A stretch of DNA of 10,136 nt from an uncultured Dorea sp. (GTDB lineage: Bacteria; Bacillota; Clostridia; Lachnospirales; Lachnospiraceae). Below are positions 1 through 6,404 of the stretch, in pieces (positions within the stretch are counted from its first letter, which is position 1; each line of letters starts with the position of its first letter). Both the position numbers and the translations under genes were made by a program. The notes below the pieces were generated by a model that worked only from the letters and a program-made list of their open reading frames with translations, had not been told where the DNA came from and did not search any database. Location: contig CAKRAT010000070.1 in NCBI GenBank assembly GCA_934295165.1, forward strand, positions 1 to 10,136. Reading direction: 5' to 3'.

Positions 1-350
1 GGAACGCCGCGGAAGCTAAGCGGCAATGCTACATTTTCCACCGCATTCAACGTTCCCATCAGATGAAATGACTGAAAGATAAAGCCGACATGATCACGCC
101 GGAATGTAACGAGCTGTTCTTCATTTAACTTCTCGATGTGCTTTCCAGCAATGCTGACCTCACCCTTGGTCGGTTTTTCCAGACCCGCCAGCATATTTAG
201 AAGTGTGGATTTGCCGGAACCGGACGTTCCGACGATTGCACAGAATTCGCCTTCATATATCTCAAAATTCACTCCATCCAGTGCCCGCACGATCTCATCA
301 CCAACACGGTACAACTTATATAAATTTTTCACTTCGAATACTTTCTTCAT
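1..350 (-). CDS. ABC transporter ATP-binding protein, MacB/LolD/FtsE type (C-terminus outside window)
   Basis: This is the ATPase subunit of an ABC transporter, acting on the cytoplasmic face of the membrane. It starts at ATG 348-350, preceded by a GGGAGG ribosome binding site. The 116 residues visible begin MKKVFEVKNLYKLYRVGDE. The Walker A motif GTSGSGKST lies at residues 41-49, and the Q-loop region FIFQSFHLMGTLNAVENV is at about 90-107 (Gln 93). The wording of the Q-loop (FQ.F.L...L.A.ENV) is typical of the MacB/LolD/FtsE branch, which pairs with an FtsX/MacB-like permease and in Firmicutes often serves antimicrobial-peptide resistance or envelope-stress export. The signature motif, Walker B and the expected permease lie beyond position 1. 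Substrate unknown. The upstream tandem repeat suggests control by a two-component system, which is inference. Confidence 0.93.
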   Translation of the reverse strand, partial: MKKVFEVKNLYKLYRVGDEIVRALDGVNFEIYEGEFCAIVGTSGSGKSTLLNMLAGLEKPTKGEVSIAGKHIEKLNEEQLVTFRRDHVGFIFQSFHLMGTLNAVENVALPLSFRGV

Positions 351-400
351 AGTCCTCCCCTCTGTCTTTTTTCAGACTTTTCACAGTACAGTTTCATACT

Positions 401-454
401 ACTATAAAAATATAAAAACTTCCCCATTAAAATTATGAAGATTTTATGAAGATT
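401..454 (-). promoter_or_regulatory. Putative activated promoter with tandem direct repeat upstream of the ABC ATPase gene
   Basis: On the minus strand a TATAGT -10 box lies at 401-406, about 50 bp before the ABC ATPase start. The expected -35 position (424-429, TAATGG) is poor. Immediately upstream, at 433-443 and 444-454, is a perfect head-to-tail repeat; it reads TTATGAAGATT on the plus strand and AATCTTCATAA on the minus strand. An 11-bp periodicity abutting a weak -35 is the usual arrangement for OmpR/PhoB-family response regulators, which bind as tandem dimers and activate transcription. The regulator itself is not in the window. Confidence 0.5.
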
Positions 455-560
455 GTTTCTCCGTCAGATAATATATTTTTCTATCTGCGCTCTTATGGTG
501 ATACCGTATCGCATTTTGTACAATTTTCCCTTATATTCTTCGTGCATATTTTTTCAAAAG

Positions 561-569
561 TGGTATAAT
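561..569 (+). promoter_or_regulatory. Extended -10 promoter of the lrgA-lrgB operon
   Basis: TGGTATAAT is a full extended -10 element (TG, one base, then consensus TATAAT). No good -35 box lies 16-18 bp upstream, which is tolerated for extended -10 promoters. Transcription would start near 576, giving a leader of about 60 nt before the lrgA start codon at 636. Confidence 0.6.
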
Positions 570-595
570 TGGTAGGACAATTTTACTAATGATAC

Positions 596-616
596 GTGAA
601 CACACTTCTTGTTCAC
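596..616 (+). repeat. Inverted repeat in the lrgA leader
   Basis: GTGAACA (596-602) and TGTTCAC (610-616) are perfect inverted arms around a 7-nt centre. They lie between the predicted transcription start and the lrgA ribosome binding site at 625-630. The repeat could be an operator, since its half-sites are one helical turn or more apart, or a small leader hairpin. No T-run follows, so it is not a terminator. Confidence 0.4.
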
Positions 617-635
617 AAGAATATGGGAGGAAAAA

Positions 636-995
636 ATGAAATTTGTAAAACAGTTCATGATTATTCTGGCGATATCTTTCGTCGGAGAAGCGTTACACTT
701 TTTGCTGCCGCTCCCGGTTCCTGCCAGCATCTATGGTCTGGTCCTGATGCTGATTGGATTACAGACCGGCATACTTCCACTCAGTGCGGTTAATGAAGCC
801 GGAGGATTTCTGATCGAGATCATGCCGATGCTGTTCATACCTGCCGGAGTCGGACTTATGGTTTCCTGGGGCGCATTAAAACCCGTGATTCTTCCGATCA
901 GTATCATCATCGTCGTTACAACCATCCTTGTTATGGGCATCAGCGGACGGGTGGCACAGTTTATATTAAAAAGAGAGGATAAGAAACATGAGTAA
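636..995 (+). CDS. lrgA: LrgA/CidA family membrane protein
   Basis: A small integral membrane protein of 119 residues with about four hydrophobic segments (roughly 4-22, 28-47, 57-78 and 83-105) and a charged C-terminal tail. The PVPASIYGLVLM stretch is the conserved LrgA/CidA signature. The start is ATG 636, five bases after GGGAGG (625-630). The longer TTG start at 609 would place the ribosome binding site inside the gene. LrgA works with LrgB; it was first described in Staphylococcus as a holin-like modulator of murein hydrolases. LrgAB-type pairs were later linked to pyruvate transport in Bacillus and streptococci. The stop codon overlaps the lrgB start by 8 bp, implying translational coupling. 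Confidence 0.93.
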   Translation: MKFVKQFMIILAISFVGEALHFLLPLPVPASIYGLVLMLIGLQTGILPLSAVNEAGGFLIEIMPMLFIPAGVGLMVSWGALKPVILPISIIIVVTTILVMGISGRVAQFILKREDKKHE

Positions 996-1680
996 ATTAT
1001 TAGCAGATTCCACATTTTTCTGTCTGGCGATCAGCCTGATCGGATATGAGATCGGTATTATTCTCAGACAAAAGACGAAACTTGCACTTTGCAATCCGTT
1101 GCTGATCTCAATTGTATTTGTTATTATTATTTTGAAAGTTACCAATATTAAATATGAAGTGTATGAGGACGGTTCGCAGTTACTCAGTTATCTGCTGACA
1201 CCTTCTACGGTCTGCCTTGCCATCCCGCTGTACCAGCAGATGGGACTGTTAAAGAAGAACATGAAAGCAATCCTTGCCGGAATTCTCTCCGGAGTATTCA
1301 CAAGCCTTGCCGGTGTGTGGGTATTCTCGACATTATTCCATCTGGACAAACAGATCTACGCAACGTTACTTCCGAAGTCGATCACAACGGCGATCGGAAT
1401 GGGAATCTCGGAAGAGCTTGGCGGAATCGTCACCATCACAGTGGCTGCCATCATCATCACCGGTATCATCGGAAATATGTTCGGAGATGTAATCTGCAGA
1501 CTGTGTGGAATCAGACACCCAATCGCAACCGGACTTGCGATCGGTACTGCAACACATGCCATGGGAACTGCAAAAGCCATGGAAATCGGCGAGATCGAAG
1601 GCGCTATGAGCAGTCTTTCCATTGCGGTTGCCGGACTTATGACCGTTATCGGCTCAACGATCTTCTATCATTTGTATTAA
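988..1680 (+). CDS. lrgB: LrgB/CidB family membrane protein
   Basis: A polytopic membrane protein of 230 residues, the usual length for LrgB/CidB. Family signatures are clear: LLTPSTVCLAIPLYQQ (69-84), LPKSITTAIGMGISEELGG (128-146) and GTATHAMGTAKAMEIGE followed by EGAMSSL (186-210). The start ATG 988 lies 8 bp inside the end of lrgA, with the ribosome binding site AGAGAGGA within the lrgA coding sequence. With LrgA it forms the LrgAB system. Relatives transport pyruvate (B. subtilis PftAB) or glycolate/glycerate (plant PLGG1), so carriage of a small carboxylate is at least as likely as a role in autolysis. That choice cannot be made from the sequence. It is followed 35 bp later by the cytidylate-kinase-like gene on the same strand. 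Confidence 0.95.
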   Translation: MSKLLADSTFFCLAISLIGYEIGIILRQKTKLALCNPLLISIVFVIIILKVTNIKYEVYEDGSQLLSYLLTPSTVCLAIPLYQQMGLLKKNMKAILAGILSGVFTSLAGVWVFSTLFHLDKQIYATLLPKSITTAIGMGISEELGGIVTITVAAIIITGIIGNMFGDVICRLCGIRHPIATGLAIGTATHAMGTAKAMEIGEIEGAMSSLSIAVAGLMTVIGSTIFYHLY

Positions 1681-1715
1681 TGCAATATGAATCAGACATA
1701 TGGAGGTAAATGATT

Positions 1716-2306
1716 ATGGAAAAAACAATTATCTGTATCGGACGTGAATATGGAAGCGGCGGACACGCCATCGGAGAAATCCTTGCAAAACGCACCGGAT
1801 ATGAATTCTATGACAAGGAGCGTTTCATTGCGATTGCAAAAGAACGCGGATTTGAAGGAGAAGTCGAAGAATATCTGGAAGAGCAGCCGATGAACAGCTT
1901 ACTGTATTCGATCGCTCTTAATTACTCCAGACCGAAGAAAAAGCCATTTCCTTTTGAACTGGTAGAAGAACTGGCTGCCGAAAAGCCCTGCATCATTATC
2001 GGACGCTGTGCCGGTTATCTGACACACGGACAGGACAATGCATTCAGCGTATTCGTTCATGCGGATATGGAGAAACGTATTGCAACCGTTATGGCACACG
2101 ATCATATCAATACCCGCTTAAAAGCCAAACGCAAGATTGAAGAAATTGATGAAAAGCGTAGTGCATTCCGTAAAGAATTTACCGGGGAAGAGTGGGGACA
2201 GTCAAAGTATTATAATCTCTCTATCGATACTACACACCTGACTTATGAGCAGGCTGCGGATCTGATTCTTTATTATAAGAAACTTGCGGAAGAACCGCAT
2301 GAATAG
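1716..2306 (+). CDS. Cytidylate kinase-like family protein (Cytidylate_kin2 type)
   Basis: A protein of 196 residues from the preferred start, ATG 1716. An in-frame ATG at 1710 lies only 3 nt from the GGAGG site (1702-1706), whereas 1716 has a 9-nt spacing. The N-terminus TIICIGREYGSGGHAIGE contains a P-loop variant (GREYGSGG) typical of cytidylate-kinase-2-like P-loop proteins. The middle IIGRCAGYL and the C-terminal DEKRSAFRKEFTGEEWG.SKYYNLSIDT region match the conserved lid and core of that family. These proteins are common in Clostridia beside a separate authentic cmk gene, and their substrate is not established. Here the gene sits directly behind lrgAB, probably co-transcribed, so its job may be connected with that membrane pair rather than with bulk CMP/dCMP phosphorylation; that is inference. 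Confidence 0.88.
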   Translation: MEKTIICIGREYGSGGHAIGEILAKRTGYEFYDKERFIAIAKERGFEGEVEEYLEEQPMNSLLYSIALNYSRPKKKPFPFELVEELAAEKPCIIIGRCAGYLTHGQDNAFSVFVHADMEKRIATVMAHDHINTRLKAKRKIEEIDEKRSAFRKEFTGEEWGQSKYYNLSIDTTHLTYEQAADLILYYKKLAEEPHE

Positions 2307-2374
2307 ATATCCTTTCTGTGACTAGATTTTTATGATAAGATAAAGATACTGATTTGACATAAGGAGGATTTGGC

Positions 2375-2671
2375 ATGATCAAGGTCATTGGTCTCAATAC
2401 CAAAGTATTAAAAAAAGAACCTTTCTCCGGCTCTCATCACGGGATGCGGTTCTTCATGCGTGCGGAAGGTGATACACTGCATGTATGGGTGTATCCGGAA
2501 CCGTGGTGTTTCGAGAAGACTTCCGATGATGTGAAGACTGCGAAAGATTTTCCATTTACCCAGGAGGGACTGGAGGAGTCCCTGGAATGGATCTCTCAGG
2601 AGTTTGATGCCCGCAAAGATTACTGGATGCAGATGGAAAAGGATAAGATGCGGATGATATTGCAGGGGTAG
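2375..2671 (+). CDS. Small conserved-looking hypothetical protein (98 aa)
   Basis: The start ATG 2375 has an excellent ribosome binding site (AAGGAGG at 2361-2367, 7-nt spacing), so translation is likely. The protein has 98 residues, is soluble and mixed-charge, and has no signal peptide or membrane segment. It has a basic N-terminus (IGLNTKVLKKEPF), then SGSHHGMRFFMRAEGD, an aromatic VWVYPEPWCFEKT stretch and an acidic, helical C-terminal half ending QMEKDKMRMILQG. I do not recognise a characterised family. It lies 68 bp after the cytidylate-kinase-like gene with no terminator visible between, so read-through from the lrg operon is possible. A poor TATGAT at 2331-2336 could also be its own -10. 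It converges with the MerR gene, with only 36 bp between the stop codons. Confidence 0.8.
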   Translation: MIKVIGLNTKVLKKEPFSGSHHGMRFFMRAEGDTLHVWVYPEPWCFEKTSDDVKTAKDFPFTQEGLEESLEWISQEFDARKDYWMQMEKDKMRMILQG

Positions 2672-2707
2672 GTCTTCAACAGGAAATTTTTTTAGAATGA
2701 ACCCATT

Positions 2708-3586
2708 TTATAACTTTCTGATTCGTGCGGATATGTATTTCAGATATTTACGTTCTTCATTCGGATCTATCACATTTACGATGCTGAGAATGTAAATATC
2801 TGAACATAATTTCTTTTTTTCTTTCCTCAATACTTCTTTTATCTCCTCGTATGTTCCGCTGATATCCCCGTCACTTTCCCTTGATACGGCTGCAATATAT
2901 TCCCCCAGTTTCATCTCCGTAAGAACTGTCTGCTTTTTATCTGCTGTCTCATCATTTTCTGTTTTGTCATTCCCCGGCTCTGAATTTTTTATTTCCGCAA
3001 AGCTAAATACATTTTTATAAGAATACTCTCCCTGCATAAATTGGTCTTTCCCGATGGACGCTCCCATAGGAAATGCCTGCACCTCCGAAGCCTCACACCG
3101 TTTCAGATGCCTGCGTATATCTTTCTCTATCTCCCCGGATGAAGTCGCCGGTGAAGACCGTACTTCTGTCAGCATCAGATACAAAGGGTGTTCCATTTTC
3201 CGGATCACCGGTCTTCCGACATCCGCGATACGGATCTGGTTCAATATCTTCTTGGTTCCAGCGATCGTATGGATCTTCCGATCCAGTTCCTGTCTCATCT
3301 CGAGCAGCCTGTTATATTGCAGATCCACGAACTCATCGAATCTTACTTCTTCCCCGCCAAGCAGATATTCTTTGATATCTCCAACAGAACAGTCCAGACC
3401 ACGGAATGTTCTTATAAAATAGTAAGAACTGATCTGGGCGTAACTGTAATAGTGGTATCCATTAACCGGATTCTTCTTCGGTACCAGGATTCCCTGACGT
3501 TCATAATAGCGGAGCGTGTCTCTGGTGGTCTGACACATTTTTGCAAATTCTCCTGCAGTGATGCAATATTCGTCTTTTTCCTGCAT
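2708..3586 (-). CDS. MerR-family transcriptional regulator with large C-terminal domain
   Basis: A DNA-binding regulator of 292 residues from ATG 3586; an in-frame GTG at 3595 would add three residues, and neither start has a strong ribosome binding site. The N-terminus is a clear MerR winged helix: ITAGEFAKMCQTTRDTLRYYERQGIL, then NPVNGYHYYSYAQI and the second helical part ending near EYLLGG. A helical linker (about 88-118) would form the antiparallel dimer coiled coil. The remaining 170 or so residues form a C-terminal effector domain; HPLYLMLTEV resembles the start of a GyrI-like ligand-binding fold, but this is weak. It is divergent from the alcohol/aldehyde dehydrogenase operon, and the shared region carries a MerR-type promoter. 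It probably controls that operon and itself. The ligand is unknown; an aldehyde or alcohol is a reasonable guess from context only. Confidence 0.92.
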   Translation of the reverse strand: MQEKDEYCITAGEFAKMCQTTRDTLRYYERQGILVPKKNPVNGYHYYSYAQISSYYFIRTFRGLDCSVGDIKEYLLGGEEVRFDEFVDLQYNRLLEMRQELDRKIHTIAGTKKILNQIRIADVGRPVIRKMEHPLYLMLTEVRSSPATSSGEIEKDIRRHLKRCEASEVQAFPMGASIGKDQFMQGEYSYKNVFSFAEIKNSEPGNDKTENDETADKKQTVLTEMKLGEYIAAVSRESDGDISGTYEEIKEVLRKEKKKLCSDIYILSIVNVIDPNEERKYLKYISARIRKL

Positions 3587-3616
3587 AGCTTTCACTTCTT
3601 TCTTTTTGTCCTTCTC

Positions 3617-3648
3617 TTGACATGGGTGTTACACCCAGTTTTATTCTA
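3617..3648 (+). promoter_or_regulatory. MerR-type promoter/operator between merR-like gene and ADH-ALDH operon
   Basis: TTGACA (3617-3622) is a consensus -35. TATTCT (3642-3647) is a fair -10 separated by a 19-bp spacer, too long for good basal activity but characteristic of MerR-activated promoters. Inside the spacer is a perfect 15-bp dyad, TGGGTGT-T-ACACCCA (3623-3637). On the opposite strand, TAGAAT (3643-3648) is a good -10 for the regulator gene, with GTGTCA at 3666-3671 as a weak -35. The two promoters therefore share the same few base pairs, as in classical mer control regions. The plus-strand transcript would have a leader of about 130 nt before the ADH start at 3784. Confidence 0.7.
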
Positions 3649-3783
3649 TCACAGGATTTTCGGTATGACACTGCATTTTCCTAAAATTACAGAACTTACA
3701 AATTTCACATTTACCTGGAATTTTCTGACAAAATTAACTACCGGAAAACTTCAGGAATACAACATACGAGATGGAGGTTTCTC

Positions 3784-5031
3784 ATGAATATTTTTAAGAA
3801 AATATACTGCCGCATTTTTCAGACTTGTTTCCGTATCGCACTCCCTGTTCTTCCGTATAGAGAGCCGGAACTGATCGATGGGTTCAAACACGTCCCGGAG
3901 GTTCTGAAAAAGCATCACATTTCCCATATCCTGCTCGTCACAGACCCGGGTGTATACAAGCTTGGACTTACAAAACCTTTGGAAAAACAGCTTTTAAAAT
4001 CTGAAATTTCATGTACAATATATAAAGATACAGTTGCAAATCCAACTTCTGCCAATGTAGAGGATGCAAAAAATCTCTATCTGGCAAATGGCTGTCAGGC
4101 ACTTCTTGCGTTCGGCGGCGGATCTTCCATGGACTGTGCAAAAGCAGTCGGTGCAAGACTGGCACGTCCACGCAAACCTCTGGCTAGGATGGAAGGTATC
4201 TTAAAGATCTGGCACAAGCTTCCGCTTCTGATCGCCGTCCCAACGACAGCGGGAACCGGAAGCGAAACTACCCTCGCAGCTGTCATCACCGATGCAGATA
4301 CGCATCATAAATATGCAATCAATGACTTTAATCTGATTCCAGATTATGCGGTACTGGAACCATCCGTCACTTACGGACTTCCGCCGCAGCTTACAGCGAC
4401 CACCGGAATGGATGCGCTGACCCATGCGGTCGAAGCTTATATCGGACGTTCCACTACAAAACAGACGCGTGCCGCATCCATCGAAGCAATCCAGCTGATC
4501 TTCGATAACCTGCAGAATGCTTATAAAAATGGAAATGATAAAACAGCCAGACGTAATATGCTCCGCGCCTCTTATCTTGCCGGAACCGCATTTACAAAAA
4601 GCTATGTCGGATACGTTCATGCCGTTGCCCACAGCCTGGGCGGATGCTATGGAATTCCTCACGGACTGGCCAATTCCGTACTTCTTCCGATCGTACTGGA
4701 AGCATACGGAACCGCTGCTCATAAGAAGCTGGCAGCCCTGGCACGGATCACAGGCATCACTGATTCTGCACTTGACGCTGTTGCCGCAGAAGAATTCATC
4801 AATCATATCCGCAGCATGAACATTTCCATGAATATCCCGGAGACCCTGGACGGTATCTGCGATGAAGATATCCCGGAACTTGCCCGTTATGCCGATAAAG
4901 AAGCCAATCCGCTTTATCCGGTACCGGCACTGTGGGGACCTGAAAAACTGGAACAGATGTATCATCTTGTACAGGAGGTAAATGAACATGACAGAAGCAG
5001 AAATTCAGAACATCCTGGAAAAGCAGCATAA
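3784..5031 (+). CDS. Iron-containing alcohol dehydrogenase
   Basis: A cytoplasmic NAD(P)-dependent oxidoreductase interconverting an alcohol and an aldehyde or ketone. It has 415 residues. The start ATG 3784 follows GGAGG (3773-3777). The dinucleotide-binding half contains GGGSSMDCAK (111-120) and PTTAGTGSET (153-162). The metal-binding half contains TGMDALTHAVEAY (207-219) and HAVAHSLGG...IPHG. The four expected metal ligands are all present: Asp210, His214, His279 and His293, spaced as in FucO-type enzymes. The first 25 or so residues are hydrophobic and basic (IFKKIYCRIFQTCFRIALPVLPY) and go beyond the usual family N-terminus. They could be a membrane-associating segment, but no cleavage site is evident. 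The last 15 codons run through the start of the aldehyde dehydrogenase gene. Substrate is not determinable; pairing with a fatty-aldehyde-type ALDH suggests a medium or long-chain alcohol/aldehyde. Confidence 0.95.
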   Translation: MNIFKKIYCRIFQTCFRIALPVLPYREPELIDGFKHVPEVLKKHHISHILLVTDPGVYKLGLTKPLEKQLLKSEISCTIYKDTVANPTSANVEDAKNLYLANGCQALLAFGGGSSMDCAKAVGARLARPRKPLARMEGILKIWHKLPLLIAVPTTAGTGSETTLAAVITDADTHHKYAINDFNLIPDYAVLEPSVTYGLPPQLTATTGMDALTHAVEAYIGRSTTKQTRAASIEAIQLIFDNLQNAYKNGNDKTARRNMLRASYLAGTAFTKSYVGYVHAVAHSLGGCYGIPHGLANSVLLPIVLEAYGTAAHKKLAALARITGITDSALDAVAAEEFINHIRSMNISMNIPETLDGICDEDIPELARYADKEANPLYPVPALWGPEKLEQMYHLVQEVNEHDRSRNSEHPGKAA

Positions 5032-6367
5032 ATTTTTCCAGAGCGGACAAACTCTGCCTGTAAACTATCGTATAGAACAACTTCAGAAATTAAAGGATTC
5101 CATCATCCGGCATGAATCGGATCTGAATCTTGCATTAAAAGCCGACCTCGGAAAGAGCGAGACCGAAAGCTACATGTGCGAGATTGGACTTACACTGTCC
5201 GAACTCAGCTGGATGCTGACGCACATCAAGAAACTGACTAAGGAGAAATGGGTTCCGACACCGTTGGCACAGTTTGCTGCCAGGAGCTTCCGTTCCCCTT
5301 CTCCATACGGAACGGTTCTCATCATGAGTCCGTGGAACTATCCGGTCTTACTGACACTAGAACCGCTGATTGATGCACTGGCAGCAGGCAACACCGCTGT
5401 GGTAAAACCAAGTGCCTATGCGCCTTCTACCGCCCGTGTCATGCAGGAGATCATCGACGAATGCTTCCCGGAAGAATATGTTGCCATGATTACGGGAGGA
5501 CGTGCCGAAAATCAGGCGCTTCTGAACCAGCGTTTTGACAAGATCTTCTTTACCGGCGGCAAGACAGTCGGACGTGAAGTCTTAAGACATGCAGCCGAAT
5601 ACCTGACACCAGTCACACTGGAACTTGGCGGAAAAAGTCCATGTATCGTAGATTCCACAGCCAAGATTCCACTTACCGCAAGACGTATCGTCTTTGGAAA
5701 ATATTTAAACTGCGGACAGACCTGCGTTGCACCGGATTACATTCTCTGCGACCAGGCTATCCGTGACCAGCTGATCGATGCCATCAAAGTGGAGATCCGC
5801 CGCCAGTTCGGCAAACATCCACTGGAGAATCCAAGCTATGGCAAGATCATTAACCGCAAGCATTTTCAGCGGCTTCAGGGACTGATTGATTCGGATAAAG
5901 TTGTAACCGGCGGACAATCGGATGCCAAGATCTTACGCATCGCACCTACAGTTATGAAGGATGTTACCTGGGACGATGCCGTTATGGGAGAAGAAATCTT
6001 CGGACCGGTTCTTCCGGTTCTGACTTACGAATCACTGGATGAAGCCATCCAGACTGTGGAATCCCATCCACATCCACTGGCACTTTATTTCTTCAGTGAA
6101 GATAAAGCTGCACAGAAGAAAGTCCTTGCCCGCTGTCATTTCGGCGGCGGATGTATCAATGATACGATCATTCATCTTGCCACCAGTGCGATGCCGTTCG
6201 GTGGTGTCGGAGAAAGCGGCATGGGCGGCTATCACGGAAAGGCCGGATTCGATGAGTTTACACATTACAGAAGTATTGTGGATAAGAAGACCTGGATGGA
6301 TCTGCCGGTGAGGTATCAGCGGTATAATAAGTTTAAGCGGAAGATGCTGCGGGTGTTTTTAAAATGA
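4988..6367 (+). CDS. Aldehyde dehydrogenase, class 3/fatty-aldehyde type
   Basis: Oxidises an aldehyde to the acid with NAD(P). It has 459 residues from ATG 4988, chosen because it is 9 nt from AGGAGG (4973-4978); ATG 4982 is only 3 nt away. Numbered from 4988, SPWNYPVLL is at about 114-122, the catalytic base is Glu212 in ELGGKSPC, and the nucleophile is Cys246 in NCGQTCVAPDYI, 34 residues later as expected. EIFGPVLPV and MPFGGVGESGMGGYHGKAGFDEFTH complete the ALDH3 pattern. The short overall length and the lack of an N-terminal extension also fit ALDH3 rather than ALDH1/2. The C-terminus is strongly basic (RYQRYNKFKRKMLRVFLK), which could lie on the membrane surface as in fatty aldehyde dehydrogenases. 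The gene overlaps the ADH gene by 44 bp, so the two are co-transcribed and probably translationally coupled into an alcohol-aldehyde-acid pathway. Confidence 0.95.
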   Translation: MTEAEIQNILEKQHKFFQSGQTLPVNYRIEQLQKLKDSIIRHESDLNLALKADLGKSETESYMCEIGLTLSELSWMLTHIKKLTKEKWVPTPLAQFAARSFRSPSPYGTVLIMSPWNYPVLLTLEPLIDALAAGNTAVVKPSAYAPSTARVMQEIIDECFPEEYVAMITGGRAENQALLNQRFDKIFFTGGKTVGREVLRHAAEYLTPVTLELGGKSPCIVDSTAKIPLTARRIVFGKYLNCGQTCVAPDYILCDQAIRDQLIDAIKVEIRRQFGKHPLENPSYGKIINRKHFQRLQGLIDSDKVVTGGQSDAKILRIAPTVMKDVTWDDAVMGEEIFGPVLPVLTYESLDEAIQTVESHPHPLALYFFSEDKAAQKKVLARCHFGGGCINDTIIHLATSAMPFGGVGESGMGGYHGKAGFDEFTHYRSIVDKKTWMDLPVRYQRYNKFKRKMLRVFLK

Positions 6368-6404
6368 TTTTCTATTTAATTGATTATAACGGCTGTCACC
6401 GACC

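Noticed and set aside
609..635. Longer lrgA start at TTG 609
   Set aside because: It would put the good GGGAGG site at 625-630 inside the gene, and the added residues are not family-like. ATG 636 has ideal spacing.
2354..2359. TTGACA as a -35 box for the hypothetical gene
   Set aside because: It is only 15 bp before the start codon, so a -10 would fall inside the coding sequence; it is more likely chance.
2672..2707. Possible bidirectional terminator between the convergent hypothetical and MerR genes
   Set aside because: A T-run is present (about 2687-2694) but I find no convincing GC-rich stem before it on either strand.
3725..3762. CTGACA with downstream AT-rich sequence as an alternative ADH promoter
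   Set aside because: No acceptable -10 at 16-19 bp. The MerR-type promoter at 3617-3647 is far better.
4201..4989. 262-codon open frame on the minus strand opposite the alcohol dehydrogenase gene
   Set aside because: It lies entirely antisense to a gene with all family motifs, has no ribosome binding site and no recognisable domain; it is a codon-bias shadow.
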